Source: Climacteris rufus
Lineage: Eukaryota > Chordata > Aves > Passeriformes > Climacteridae
Assembly (NCBI GenBank): GCA_013398175.1
Contig: VZRZ01006595.1
Location: 434,001 to 498,000, forward strand
DNA length: 64,000 nt
Direction of reading: 5' to 3'
Position 1 is the stretch's first letter. The number at the start of each line of letters is the position of its first letter. Of this stretch, positions 1 to 14,270 are shown one piece after another. The notes under the pieces are model-generated. The model was not told the DNA's origin. It did no database searches and was given only the letters and a program-made list of their open reading frames with translations. A program made the position numbers and the translations under genes.

Positions 1-2285
1 AACATTTGGCTTAGAGGCAGAGGCCTATTTCTATAAGAATTAATCTTACCAAGCTAAAGCTGTTTCAGTCCATTCAGACCTTGAGTTTCAGAAGAGAAGA
101 GGTTAAGGGAATTTCATGCTGCTTTGTTTCTGCCAGCACAATCCAGGGACTGTGAAGTCCATCTGCAGCAAAGCACTTTGCCGCAGGCAGTGTGGTCTTC
201 TCGCTTTTTTACATGGCTTAGATGTTCCAGGAGGGTGATAATAAGATGAGCTGCAAGAAGCTGAATGCTTGACCCCACACTTGTGTTGCTATGTTTTATA
301 CACCAGACAAGTGCTAATTATATATAAAGAACCAGTAGCCTCTAAGGGCTGAAGTATCAGATGGGGAGGTTCCACTTCCTGAGACCAACATTTGCTCTCC
401 GTTGTGCCACAGAAAAGAATGAGATATCCTCTTCAAAAGGAATACTTTAGGCCGTATCAACTTATGGATGGAGTTACCCTGACTTAATGAACCATCCTCT
501 CCTACTGAATTGTAGGTGTGATTCAGTGTCTAAATTTCATGCTCACTTCACATAAATTACCGTGCTTTGAGTCAGACTAATTATTGTTATAGGCTTCCTT
601 TCATAATCTTTGAATTCAGGGTAACACTGCAGCTCACTGAGGTTTGAAAAGAAAACTAAAGTGCTATAATTTTGGGTTAAAATCTTTGCCTGCCTCCTAT
701 TACTACGTCCAGGTATAAACCCAGCCCTCTCTTGCCAGGATCCCCTCTTTTCTTGCCCCCAGGATTTGATTTTGCCTTCCTGGTCCATGATGACATACTG
801 GGATTGCCCCCACAGAGCTGACCTTAGCAGAAGTACTTGCCTTAGTGTTCTCTCACAGGCAACAGGAGTGGGAAATGGAACCCCCATTAGCTTTCAGAAA
901 GCTCAGTGTTATTCAGTGTTACAAAGAATTAAAAGAAAAAGTATATCATAAACCCCTAACAAATCCACCTATATGCTGCACTTATCAGCTGTCGTCATCC
1001 ATCATCCATTAAGTATCCTGATAGACACAAATTCAGCTCACTCTCTGCATTCCAGCCTGCCCCTCCTTGTTAGCCTTCACTCATCACACACCAGGACAGG
1101 CTCTTTATACCCTTTCCTTGATTGTTTGTCTGGTGTCTTGAACTGACCAAGCCAGCACATGCAGTTTTCTCCTAGAGGAATAGCTTTCACCAGAAGGCTT
1201 GACCCACAGAGTGATTTAACTACTCATTTGTCTTAACAGCCAGGAGCAAACAGATAAGAAAGAAATGCATGTTACACAGAGCACTAACAAAAGCTGGTTT
1301 TTGAATTATTTTTTCCACATATCATTACATTTGCTTCCTTAAGCCATATAACTGGAGATAAACAACTTTAAAAAACAGTGTCTAAGGTGTTAAATCCTGT
1401 CCTTGCGTGGCAGGTTTGTTAGGGTGTTTTCATCACTCTTCTGCATTTATACTGAGAGGTTCAAAGTACAGCTAAAAGAAAACTGGCTATTTTTCTAAAA
1501 GATGCAGGCTTTTATTGTCATAGTCTGGTTATGTTTGTTTGACATGGGTGAGTTTTTATCTGTCTGAAGTGTGCATAACTGAAAAAAACCTCAAATCAAA
1601 ACTGCATCTACGATCAGTATCAGTGAAGCTGATCGTACAGAGTTGGTGAATTTTCAGGATGCTTGACAAATTTTGCATAAAACTGATGCTGTTAATGAAA
1701 CCTAGAAGTCTGCATAGAAACTTCAGCAGCATTCCTTCTTTTCCATCCTTTCTCCTAGGCCAGTTTTTTATTACTAAAGCTGCAGGAATATAATTCAAGA
1801 GACACATTGCTGCTTTTATATCAAACAATGCAACTGTGTCCTGAATGATCCACTTCAGAGAATGCTTTAGCAATAGAGGGTAAGTACTGGCTTACCAAAA
1901 ACCTAATGTTCTTTTGACACAGATGCTATGGTGAGATGAGGCTTCATTCTAGGTTCAGTCAGCTAAGTGAGTCTTATGTGCCACAGAAAATGGAGGAGCT
2001 GACTGGTCCAGGAATCTACTTTTTCTCTTATCTGCTAAGATATCAACCAGTGTAGACCTTCCAATACACACCTTCCAGAAAGCAGGTAGGTGTGACGAAC
2101 AGTGGGGCTACATCTGACCCCAGGCACCAGTTGCTAATCTTGGAAAGGCTAAGTTTTGCCATGAAGATGTCGTCCATGAAATTGCCTCCTGTCTGACCCA
2201 CCCTGTTTCTCTCGTCTCCTCTCCTTTCCCCTTAGTTTTTTTCTTTTATTTTTCCTATTAATGCATTCCCTTTTAATACTGGTCT

Positions 2286-2303
2286 AGAAGAAGAAGAAGA
2301 AGA
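2286..2303. repeat. (AAG)n microsatellite
   Basis: About six tandem AAG/GAA triplets in a row, immediately upstream of AT-rich unique sequence. This is a short simple-sequence repeat with no sign of function. Confidence 0.8.
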
Positions 2304-2523
2304 GATGACCTCAGTTGCAACCTGGGAGGTTCTCTGGTTCTTATTGAAGCATAACTCTCACTGGACCAGTGGGATTTTTATCCAAATAATGAAACTATCA
2401 CAGCAGGTTTGTAGTATTATATTTCACATGCAGGCCTTTCAGAGGTCAGAAGATTTCAGTTACTGTAACGTATGCATTGCTGGATTGAAGAGCCTGCACT
2501 CTGGGGAATGAGAGATTGACATC

Positions 2524-2541
2524 CAAAAAAAAAAAAAAAAA
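2524..2541. repeat. Poly(A) tract
   Basis: Uninterrupted A run of about 17-18 bases. No retroposed body was recognised next to it, so it is annotated only as a homopolymer. Confidence 0.8.
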
Positions 2542-5500
2542 GCATGTCTGGGATAAAGAAAGGTTGCTTCATAGAGAGCAGACCTTTAAAAATTCTGTGT
2601 TAATACTAAAAATGTACACTGGGGGCTACCATGGCAGCGTAGGTGCACAAGTGTTTTGTACAGAGAGAGGCATTTATTTCACTGCAGATTCCTATCTTGG
2701 GGAATGTGCTGTGCTCAGCTCTGTCAGGGTTCTCTTTCATCTTCTGTGCCTCTCTTATGGGCAAGACAGTGTTACACTCACAGAGTCACTCAGCCCAGGG
2801 AGCTGCAGAGCAATTAGACCCTCCAGACAGATATTCAGTCATAAATATGGTCATCACAAAGATATGGAATATGGAATATGACTGGTATCTGTCCACACAG
2901 TGGAAAAAAGCAGAGTCTGGTCATGCAGCCTTAACATATATTCTGTGTTTAAATACAGCATTAAGTGCTCACAACTGATAACAAATGACACACCGCCTAC
3001 ATTTTGGTACTGTATGCAGAACAGGATGTTTACCACTATTTTCCCTTGTCAGCTGCAGGAATACTAACACAGTCATCTGTGTGGCGTGTTTTGGCCTCAA
3101 AAAAAAAAAGGCAGAGAGTTCTGATATTGTCCAGCAAAGTGCAGCACAAAGCCAAATTGTGCTGTCTGCCAGAGCTGTGTAGGGGCAAGTTATGAACAAT
3201 CCACTCATTGCCCTAAAGGTGTGGCAGCTGGAGATAGCTCACCACTGTCAGTATTCCTAGATCTAGTGAGTTGTCTGAAGAAAAGAAAGGGCTCAATAAA
3301 CTGCCACTTGCTTATGCAAAGAGAAAATAAAAAAGGGAAAAAAAAGAAAGGGATAAGGGGCAAAAAAGTGCAATTGAACATAATGACTTCAATGCAAACC
3401 AAACGCTGTCAATACCTCTGCTGAACTGCCAGGACTTTTAGGAGCCATAAATCAACAGACCATTAGTACCAGTAGATTTTGAAAAAATCATTGCTTTAAG
3501 TCCCGTGTTACAAGTAGTGACTTTCGTCTGTTGTCTCAGTGGGCTAATCCCTCTTGTCATTTTTAGTCCTCATTCCTGCACTTCTAAGCTTGATCATGTT
3601 TCCTAAGTAGTTGCCTGGTCTGTCATAAAACCATATTCAAAAGGTTCCTGAAGTCTGGCGGAAGCCCTTCCCTTTACTCAAAGTTTCTTAAGTAACATTT
3701 AATTTCTCAAAGGAGCGACTGCAACACATCTCAGAAAATGCTGCATTTTGGCAACTGCCTGCTGGGCTGTGTATAGGAGTGAAGTATTGCCATTCCAGGT
3801 AACTAGAGGGCACCATAAAGGAAAACACCATAATATTTTAATAAAAAGAACTATTCAGTCTTATTAGATGAATTATATGCCTTGCTTGGGTTTCACAGTG
3901 CTTTCAGAATTTCTATTCTAACCTCATTTTATGTTGCTTGCAATTTTCTAATAGTTTCTAATCCTCTTCTACCCTCCCCCTACCCCAAAAGAATTTAAGC
4001 TTTTTATGCATTTTTGGATTAGTAGGGAAAAATCTTATTCAGTTATACAGAAATTTAACACTTTATCCCATCCCAGGCAGGCAGTTTGGTGAGGAGGGGA
4101 ATTTACAAACTTCATCTTCCTCACAATTCTTATCCTTTTGGATTATAGGGTATTTCTTACTTTCTTGATCACAGAATATACCTGACCTGCATTAGTTATT
4201 GGATATGTTATGGCTTTTAAAATAGAAAGTAGGGTTTAAAATCTTATTGCTGTCATAAAGATGCTGAGGCGATGGAGAGGACGTGTGAGCTCTTTTCTAC
4301 TACCAGCCCTAGTTGGGAGAGGCAATGCTCCTGCAGAGAGGCCATGCAATGTGCAAATGATGAAAATGTACCCTTTTTCATTCCCATCTCCTTTTCCAAT
4401 TGAATAAAGGAACAAGGCATATCAAGGTGGAATGCTCAGACCAATTATAATAAGGAAACCCTCTGCTATTTGTAAAAATAACGTCTATATGTAGCACAAA
4501 CAATTAACTGGGTAGAAAATGCATTGCATTAGTCTGCAGTACAGCACAAAAATTTGACTATAACAGAGCATCCTGTCTTTATATTTTTCATTAGAGATAC
4601 TTAGCAATGTCAAACAATGTGTGGATATAACTTTGTGTTCTAAAAATACTGCTGAATTTCCAATGAATTGCAAATATGTCGATGAAGTTGCATTGTTTAC
4701 TTCCAATAATTTGCTGATCTATTGTCTCAATGTCACAGCAAATTCCTCCTGAAAGGGGAAATTTCCTATACACCAATTTGTCTATAACACACTGATAAGA
4801 ATCACTTTTTCCTGATTTTTGACACCTCACAGAAAGCTAAACTTATTCATGTCATAATCAGTAATTACTCACCTGAAAATACATCACTGATAACTCCACT
4901 TTCATCTGTCCACACTTTTATATGTTTCCATTGTCAGACTCAGTAATTAGTGTTGGGGTTAATGAACATTAACCAAAGCAAGCGGTGAAAGTCTGAAGTT
5001 ACTACACTAAATATAGAGACAATATCACATTCTATTAACAACTTGTTTTCACAGGCATCTTGAAGTTTTGTTTTCCATTTTTCTCCCACAGTCCCTTGGA
5101 AGCTAAAACAGAGATTAATACTTTAGTGTTTTTACAACAGGAGAATTTCTCTAGTGATACCTAATGTTTTGTTGTAGAGAAAGAATGGTTATCATTGACT
5201 TTGTTGCTTTGTTTTTTTCATTGAATAGTCATCAATTTTACAGCCATAGAGAAACACATTTCAGAGTTATGGCACAGAAATGTCTTAACCTCGAGGAATG
5301 AATATCCATCCATGTGTATTGCCAGATGAACAGCCATGGGATACCCCATCCAGTGAGCCAAAACAGCAGCCCCAAAAGTCTCTACACTGCCCTGTCACTC
5401 AGACATCCATTCCTACATGACAGTGATGCTGTAGTTACAGCCCTTGATCAGAAGTAGGTCAACAGAAATAGAATTTGGACCATACACACCCCAGTTTGGG

Positions 5501-6256
5501 CAGAATTGATGCAGGTAGCTGCTGATTTTCCTTTCCCACTGTTACTTGCTTATCTACAGATAACACTGCAATTTCAACCATCTCATCACAACAAATCTCA
5601 CCTTTAAGCACTTATCAGTCCTTAGCTAGAAAATACAGAAGGGCTGTTACATGCACCGTGTCACTTATCTCCTCATCTGCTTGTTGCCCAGCAAACCACC
5701 CCTGTTTATCTTCATTCATAGTCTGGGGGGTGTGTTTTATACTCATCTTTAAACGCTGAAAGGCTGCTGTGCTGACTCTGAAGCAGCACTTTTCAAAAGC
5801 ATTTGTGAAGACAACAAACACTTCTTGGATTAAGTTATTTTTACCAATCTTATATTTAATTACTAGAATGATGAGACAATTTAATTATAACCAACCATGC
5901 AAGCCTATAAAGCGTTTGAAAGGCAGTCCCATGTTCAAATACATCTTCTTTCTTTGTTCCCAACACAAAGTACAGCAGTGCAACCCTGAAGTGTGCACCA
6001 TGGCACTGCTGTGAAGCCTTTTTCTTTGCATGAAAGCTGGTGAGCAGCACCAGCTCAGCAACAAAAGGCCATCCCCTACAACCCCAGAAACAGAGGTGCA
6101 GGAAAAGGGTTGCTGATTTAAGTTCATTTTTCAAGTATTGACCACCTGCAGTCTGAATTTATCATCCCACAAGAATGCAACCTACAGATGCCTCCTTGGC
6201 CAGAATGAACAATTTGTACTATAGTAGCCAGTTTGACTGTCGTATTTCTTTTTGTT

Positions 6257-6272
6257 AACGTGAGCTCACGTT
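6257..6272. repeat. 16-bp perfect palindrome AACGTGAGCTCACGTT
   Basis: The 16 bases equal their own reverse complement; the next pair outward (t/t) breaks the symmetry. It holds two CpG dinucleotides in an otherwise CpG-poor region, and each arm carries ACGTG, the core read by some bHLH-PAS and bZIP factors. That is motif resemblance only; a chance palindrome is possible. Confidence 0.7.
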
Positions 6273-6279
6273 TAAATTA

Positions 6280-9200
6280 TAAAGTTGTTTCCCAATTCAA
6301 AGCTTAGTGCCCAGAGCTACATTCTGTGCTATAGAAAGCTACACTGTGATTTTCATAAAGAATAATACCTGTATTGTTTACAGAGCAGGGCTAGAGACAG
6401 CTCTGCTCACTACCACCTGCAGGCATTGAAAATTAGAACAAGTACATGCTTAATCATTTACCAGGAAAATGGAACAGTTACAACAGTTACAATAACAAAA
6501 AAAAAAAAAAAAAAAAAAAAAGAAAAAGACAATATGCCACAAGAGTGTCAAACATCAGCACTTTTTGACCTAACTCTCAATGACTATTTTCTCAAGTAAA
6601 TCCCTTTATTTGGTTGTTTGGTAGTAGAGACCTTTTTGCTTGCTGGTTACTCAGAGGCAGCTGAGATAATTGACTGAGAGTCAATCCACCTGCAAGTGAA
6701 GGCTCAGCTTCTAGAGAATAAGATCTGCTTAACTTGGAGGAAAGCAGTGTGCTCCATTATAGCATTATTTGTATAGAGCAGTCTCGGAAGGAAAGGGACT
6801 GGTAATTCTTTGGCTTGTTTTTAGTGCAGGGGGTGGATTTGGTCAAGCAGTGGGGTACCTGAGAGACCACCTGGTGGCCACCAGCTGCCTCCTACACACA
6901 GCTCTCCAGGTGGGCTTCTTTCTCTTCCTCATTGGAAGCCCTTATAGCAAGGGAATATTTTACTCTACTCATAACATAGGCTTATTCACCAAGGACCTGA
7001 AAATTGATACTTTAGATCAGAGCCTGGCAAAATTTTTTTTATGGTGGGTTTTTGGTGAAGGTAGGTCAGCCTCACGGCAGCACCAAAAGGAAGCTAAGTC
7101 TGAGTAAACAAGGTAGAATAAATGCATAAATATTTCCAGTTGTTTAGGTTGTTTGCATCCTTATTAGTTGAGTTGTTAATTGGAAGCAAAATAAATATAA
7201 TGCAAATTCAATTTAATAGTGGGCACAAATGTACTCAGTTTGTATGCACCATATTCTGAAATAAAATGCATCTGATGTACCTGCTGCCTCTTAAAAATAC
7301 AAATAAACAGCCACAATTATTTTACTGATGATGCTACAGGAATTTAGGGATTCATGTCTTTCATTTTAACCCTTATTTTAAAGGCAAGATTTTTCTTAGC
7401 AGATTAGCATCCTTCAGGATGTACAATTCTTGCACCATAACTGTCTCCTAAGACACAAAAGGCACCTGTAATGCCTCATGTCCAAAAACTCGATGCCACA
7501 AATGTGAGACACTACAGGGGGACACCATTTCAGCTTTGAAAACTGTTCCTCATGTATTTTTGAGTGTGGACACACTGTGCCTGGCAAGCAGCAATCAGCC
7601 ACCCATTACCTTGCCCAATCTGCACCTCCCTGAGCATTTCAGACTTGGACAACCATCAAATCCCTGTTTTCAAAGCATGTTGGATGAATTTTACCCAGTA
7701 CAATCAAGCGCTTCTGGTAATGCACACTCCCAAAAGTCTCTCTCCAAAGGCAACCAATTTGGGAATGCTACTGGAGTCAGGCAGAGAAGAAGGGAGGGAG
7801 CTGGTCCTATGAATTTGTGTCACCCATTTTTACCTATTACTGCAGGCAAACTGCCTCTCAGTTTCCAAGAGAGGAATAAATCTCAGTTCAGATCCTTTAG
7901 CTGAAGACCAGATGCTCATGCGAATCTGTGGATAATGCAGTTTCTAGCAGTATCATCTGGTAGAGGTGCTCCCCAAGGGCACAGCTGCATCACCACCAAC
8001 ACCAGCACACTCCCAACAACAAACCCAGCCTGTGAGCAACCTGCCACTGGTCTCACCACTCCTACAGTGAGCTATCCTGGCATTGGTAAGCAGGCCAGGG
8101 TAAGCAGTGCCCTGGTTTTCACACCTCTTTGCTGTGCTGAAGCAGCAGAACTGGAACAGTTCTCCAGCTCAAACCTTGCTCATCTGAGCTATTTGTGACC
8201 TGGCTAATTTTAATCCTCCCCAGAACGGCAGGCAGTGGGTTTTCCAGCTTGACTTTGCCACCTGCAAAGGTCAGTGTCAAGTAAGGTCTGCCCCTTTCTC
8301 ACTCTGTTACCTTCAGGTACTCATGTCTGCATGGGAGCAGGATTCCCACCATCACACCCTCTATGATCACAAGAGGGTAACAGCAGATACCAGATCACTG
8401 CAACAGACACAGACCATCATCTTTATTCTCTTCACAACTACCATACCCTCATGTTTTCCTAGCCAAAAGAAAGGGAAAACCTGGTAGGAATTATGTCTAT
8501 CAAGACAAACACAATCATACAGGGAGAGACAATGAGAACTTTTCTTCCTGTTAAGTAAAAGCCTCTGTACTTTTTCTCAAGAGGGTGTCGAAACACTGGA
8601 CTTGCCCAAAATTTTGTATGTTGTATATGAAATATTTTGTCTTCAGAATTCTCTGAGTTACTCTCATTTGGGCATTGGGAAGCAGCAACAGTTTATGATA
8701 AAACATCCCCCAAGAAGTTAATTCCGTTCAGGGAGTAAATGCTGCAATTGTAGAGGAGACAGGAGAAAAAAGTGCTCAGAAGAGGCCGGGTTATCTTTTT
8801 TTTTTGATCACATGGCTTACTGGGGAAAAAAAAAGGTTTTGTTCACCTGTTTTCACCCTTTAAAAATGCCAAAATCTCTGCATTACTGATACATGTATCA
8901 GAACAAAGAAAAGGCTTTGGACACTTTGGACACCTACATGAATGTGTGGTAACAAATGGGTCAGTCTGGGTTCAGAGTCAGGATCTGTCCCCAGCCACTA
9001 CAGCTTCAGCATGCTTAGGGAACAAAAAAAGCAAATATATATAATACATCCAAATAAAGGCTGCTAAGGGCCCGCCTGATTTCCTATGAGAAAACAAGAG
9101 CCTACAGGGGTAGAAATAAATTAGGTAAAAATTAATGGGTTTTTAAATTCTAACTAGTAAGCATATCACCCAGGGCTAGGCGAACTGCTCAAAAGAAAAG

Positions 9201-12200
9201 AAAAAAACCCAAACCAAACTGAAACCCTATGATTTTTGTCTTTCAGTAGCTGGGAATACTAATGCAAGAGCTCAAGGCAAATACATTAATCCCCCCCCAG
9301 CTATGCAGAAATAAATTGTCATGTTCAGCACTGCTTTCTTCAATGCCATTTCAACAAGGGTTTTTTCCCACCAGTTTCCTCTCAACAATAAAATTTAATT
9401 TCATTTAAATAACAAAATAATGCCCCAGACAAACCCCAGGAAAGATGGACATTAATTAGAAAGCATTCAAGTCCTGGTTTTGAGATAGATTGCATCTTTT
9501 CTACAGTATAAAATACAGATTTTACTTTTTCTCCTTGTGTTCAAAGTTGCCACTGAGCTGCTTGGAGTTCAGGGGCACTGAAGAAGGCGGGCCCATGCAC
9601 AACCACAGTGAAGGATTTTTCCTGCAGCAGTGCATGTGCACAGACACAGAGAGCAATGGTCTACCAGCAGTAGAACCTAAGTTTGACAACAAAGCAAACA
9701 TGTGCTATAATGTTATGCCTGAGTGCACAAGAATCCATTTAACTGGCACTCTGATAAACTTGATCTGAGTGAGAAATAATAGACGACTAAAAAGAAAAAA
9801 GAGGCAGTGGGGTTGAGAAGTAAAGGTGTTTGAGTCCCTTTAGAACCACCTGCAATGCTGACACTGCCCTTCCCAGTATTGTTAGAGGATGCTAACAGCA
9901 TTTCCAGTATGGATAAAATATTAATTTTAAATGCAAAGGCAAGTAATCTAACACAACTTGTCCCAAGCTTTTCTCAAGTACTAGGATCAAGCAGAACCTA
10001 ACAAGCAGGTCCAATCAGCTATCACTTTTCTGTTATCTGAGTTTGGCTTGCATGAAATTTCTCATGTAGATGAGAAGATAAAACACATTACAACAATCCA
10101 TACAGTTTTTTAAACACAAGACAAAGCTAAGAAAAACAAACCAACCAAGAAATAACCTTTCAAATATGCTTCCCAAGCTTTCTTTCAGCAAAATAAGGTT
10201 GTGGAAATGCAGCAGTTGTCCCTTTATTTCTGTATCATTCAAGTTGGGAGATTTCCAAAAGACATAAATCAGATTCATTTTTTCAGGGGCTTAGAATAAA
10301 GATCAGTGTTCTTGATCTTTTTAAACCCTGTACCATCTGCAAACATATCCAGACATACAAACTGGCACAAAAAACCTTCCCCATGTTATAGTTCATTCGT
10401 TCCCTGTTTCACTGTGATTACAAAGGAAGTCTAACATACCATAAAACATTACCAGAAACATAGAGTTCACCAATGAATCTGCCATTAGTGGGGCTTTTAA
10501 GTACATTCATGCTTTCAAAAGTGCAGAGAAACAGGCTCAGATGAGACCTCTTGAGGTGAATCCAAAGATGGATGCTCTTCAAAACCTCAATTTAATACAA
10601 CATTTCCCACAGAAGAGAAAGTGCAGGTGAAATATCTGACATCAAACAAGCAGGAGATGGGGAAAGCTACAGTGGCTCAACAGGGTTTCAAACCTAAAGG
10701 AGTAGCAGATTTGATAGGGATGGTTTTTTTCCCGCTTTCTAAAGAAATCCTGTGAACATCAGCGAGTCTCTAGTGATTTTGATCATTCTGTGGACTAGGA
10801 ACAGGGGTGCAGCTGGGAGGAAACCACCCTGGTGATATTGCCTGAAAACCTTCTGAGGGCCTTATGTGCTCCATGTGCCTCCTGGCTGCAGAGAAACATC
10901 TGGCAGACAGGCACCAGCTCTGCAGGTGTCTGCTCACCCAACCAGAGCATTTTTAATAAATATTGTTAAAAATTTTTTCCCATCATCACTGCAACTAAGC
11001 TTGACAATGTGAACTGGAAAAGGCTGAAGCCTTTACAAGTGGCTATGCCTTCAGAGGCTTCATAAAAAGAACCCCAAAACTTATATCAAATACTTTACCA
11101 AAAGAACAGTACAGGAACCATGTCTGTTACGGGAGAGGGGGAAATAAAGATGCAGGATAATCACATGTGCACATGTCTGCTCTCCCCAGTTATGATCTTC
11201 TCTGCTGCTTTCTCCCCTCTCCTCAAGCACAGCTCATCATTGACCAGTCCTTCAGTGGAAGCTGTGAGTGTCCTTGGCTGTTGCTCCCTCCTTCCCTGAT
11301 TCTCTGCTCTCAATGCTTCCTCAATGTTACACTCCTCAAAGGCTGAGATTGTTATGTCCACACATCACACACCAATAATCTTGAAGAAATACATATTTCT
11401 TGCGCAATTGTGGCTGGTATTTGCTCTACGTTGAAATGACTAGCAAGGATTTTGCATTTTAGGAGGAAGAGATTCATTTAGCTGGTAAGGCCAGTGTGGT
11501 TGTCACAACAGTGTGGATCAAACGTAGCCCTGAGGTGAAAATATGCAAGTACATTAACTCTGCATTATGTTTGCCTCTCTGGGAGAAGTCTTGTTATTTA
11601 TACAATACAATTAAGGCATATGTCCAACAATGCTTGTAACATAAATATTTTAAGATGAAGGAAGAAAGACAAAAACAAAAACTCACTGTCAGTAAGCTGC
11701 CTCAGAAATGAAAATAAACTTAAAACAGTGTTATTTTCCCAGATGAAAAGCAAATCAAGAAATGAAACCTGGTGAAAAAAAGCAAAGAGGCAGGAAAGCA
11801 CCTATTCTCACCCAGAATTTTTGTATGAAACATTAATATCTAGTAAATGCTTAGACAATTCCAGAACCTGAAAATGATGAGATACATAAGGAACAAATAT
11901 TTTTGATATAATGTGTTCCACTCCAAGTCCTCCTGATGTCAGAAGGACATGACTTGAGAGAGGAATGTTTAAGTGTGAAAAGACCTTAGGCTTTGCAGCT
12001 CTGGGCAATCACAATTCAAACTGGTGTGTAAGAGGTGCCAGATCTGCAGAAACCAGGGCCTAATTGGTTTAGGCTGTGCCCTGAGCCTCAGGTATATTTG
12101 GTACATGATGATTTAAACTGAACTCCTCTTATTTTGCATTACAGGTCATGTTTAAGTCAGCTGCCTACCTGTGGGCTATAATTCAGAACACAAACAAGAA

Positions 12201-13161
12201 TTTGATGATTGATGGAAAAACTGATGGGCGTGTGGCACAACCAGCGTTCCTTGTTTTCACTTTTAATTTATGTTGAATTAGTACCCCAAAACTCCATCTG
12301 GGATTAGGGTCTGACTGCTACTGTCCTTGTGTGCATTATTCAGTGCTATTTCATTCTTGGTGAGATTTCCAGTATACATTTTTAAGTATATGGAAAAATA
12401 CTTGTTCAAGGGAAGAGCTGCAGTGAGGAATGTTTTCTTTCTTGGAAAAATTTTAATAGGAAAAGTAATAGCAGTGAAAAATGGACGTAGAATATAAACA
12501 GAACAAACTCCTTTCATAACAGCCTGCTGTTTGCCTAGAGATTTTTTTCTTTTTATTATTGGGTTTTTTATTGTTTTCAGAGAACATTTTAAGTTACGAA
12601 AGCCAGGACCCCTTAAACTAGGAAGACCTTAGGATGAAACATATAACAATATTGCTTTTCTGAGTCCATTTTCTCAGTGAAAATGGACAGATAATGATGA
12701 CTTGAACTCTTCCTTCATCAAGATTTATATTTCTAGTTTCACTCCCAAAAGAAAGGTTCACACCACAGTCTCAGTGTTGACATCATTTGTTGCAATACAG
12801 TGCTGCAGTAATTTAATTTCTATAGTAAAAGAATCATAAAAACTTAGCCCTTTTGGGTTTTGCTTTGTTTGTTCTGTCTTCCAGTTGAACTATTGGTGAA
12901 GAATGTGCAGCAGGCTGGGAAAGACGAGAAAAAAGTAAAGTTAAAAAAACCCAACAAGCTTTTTCCTAGGAAAGTTCAGTCATTGTGTCATTAACCATAA
13001 TATTTTCAGGGCAAAACCAGCCCAATTTCTCCCTGATCCCAGAGCACTGAGCCTGGAAAAAGCCACAATGGATCCAAAAGAGAATCTCGTTATTGAGCCT
13101 TCCCTGATTGAAATGTACTATGATTTTCCTAACCCTCCTCTTGGTGTAATTTAAAGGATAC
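6280..13161. other. Unique AT-rich non-coding DNA
   Basis: No coding region or clear interspersed repeat was recognised. The longest frame (7536-7904, +, 122 codons) has no domain and low-complexity composition. A 25-base A tract sits at 6497-6521. The stretch 7100-7330 is very AT-rich with many ATTA/TAAT cores, which is noted without a functional claim. Confidence 0.55.
6497..6521. repeat. Poly(A) tract followed by A-rich tail
   Basis: Twenty-five consecutive A bases followed by an interrupted A-rich stretch to about 6528. It might be the tail of a retroposed sequence inserted on the plus strand, but no source body was recognised upstream. Confidence 0.85.
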
Positions 13162-13563
13162 TGTCCTGGTTTCATCTGGAATAGACTTAATTTTCTTCCT
13201 AGGAGCTCCATAGTGCTGTCATTTGGATTTGGGGTGCCAACAACATGTTGATAACCTGTTTTAACTGGTGCTGAGCAGTGTCTAAACTAAGGCAAGGAGT
13301 TTTCAGCTGGTCATGCTGCCCCATCAGAGAAGAGATTGGGCATTCACAAGAGGATGGAAGGGAACACAGCCGGGCCAGCTGACCTCAACTGGCCAAAGAA
13401 TATTCCATACCTAATGATGGCACGCTCAGCCTACAAACTGGGGGAAAGCTGCTGCTTGGGAACAGGTTAGGCATTGATCAGCTGATGGTGAGAAATTGTT
13501 TTTCATTCACATTACTTGTTTTTCTTGAGTTTTATTTTGCTCTCTTTTTGCTATTTTTGCAAT
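13162..13563 (+). mobile_element. Truncated avian endogenous retrovirus LTR
   Basis: The segment starts TGTCCTGGTTTC and follows, by memory, the order of a common bird retroviral LTR: the TAGA.TTAATTTTCTTCCTAG block, the GTTGATAAC block, the CTGAGCAGTG block, a GGGAACACAGCC..CAGCTGACC block, CTGGCCAAAG..TATTCCATACC, and then CTCAG..AAACTGGGGG near 13428-13440. From about 13530 the resemblance fades into T-rich sequence and no polyadenylation signal or terminal CA was found, so the 3' (U5) end appears lost. No target-site duplication could be located. The place where related copies carry a TATA-like TATAAAC reads CTACAAAC here, suggesting a decayed promoter. No gag, pol or env sequence adjoins it. 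Family-level assignment (ERVL- or ERVK-like) is not settled. Confidence 0.75.
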
Positions 13564-14270
13564 GACCAAGACTTTGCATGGCACAGGGAGTGGAATAGAC
13601 ATGGGATCAAAACCATCCCTACACCCCATGCTGTGCATGGAAAGAAAACTGTGAGCAGGCATCAACGTGTACTCCTGAAATCCTGTATGTGTCTGGGCTC
13701 TGGAGGTTCTACCACAGTACTGGCTTTCTTAACTGGGAAAAACCCCTCTGTCTTAGCTTGTGAGCCAACATAAAGCAAAAGCCCTGCAAGGAATCCCTGA
13801 CTGCAGCGTCCAATCTCTTACAGCAGATAACCCACAAAATTATGCAGTCTCCCCAGTTTTCTTCCCCCTCTTGTTTCCAAAGCAGAAGACTGTCTTGCAA
13901 ACAGCATATTCCCACTCTGCTCCCAGGTACAGCATCATGTGAAAGCTGCTTTTGCTGGCTTCCTCTCCTCTAGTACCCAGCCACCCTGGTTAACAGCTTG
14001 CTGTCACAAGGCTTGCTGGCTATGGAAGAGCTGCAGTGACAGCCAGCATGACATTTACTTTTTGTGCTTCACTGCTGCGAGGGGCTGTATGAACAAGGAG
14101 CTAGTTCATCCAGGGACACATGGAGCTCAGAGTGGCAACCCTACTTCCCCAGGTGGCACCTTCATTACTGCAGCCCTGGCTGGGCAGAGAGCAGGACTGC
14201 GCAAAAGGCTGAAGTTTGTTTGAACAACACCATGGCCTATGGCATGGACAAGGTGGCCCTTACACCAAAT
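13564..14270. other. Unique non-coding DNA between LTR and duplication
   Basis: Several overlapping short frames (60-94 codons) lie here on both strands, without domains. Base composition is slightly richer in GC than upstream, without CpG enrichment. Nothing further is recognised. Confidence 0.5.

Larger units (their letters stand above)
1..6240. other. Unique AT-rich non-coding DNA, no gene seen
   Basis: Six-frame reading shows only short frames (up to about 120 codons) with no recognisable domain, signal peptide or codon pattern. No CpG cluster, splice-bounded exon or known repeat was recognised. Small low-complexity items lie inside it: an (AAG)n run near 2286-2303, an A-tract near 2524-2541 and another near 3099-3110. 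It could be intronic or intergenic, and old diverged repeats may be hidden here. Confidence 0.6.
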
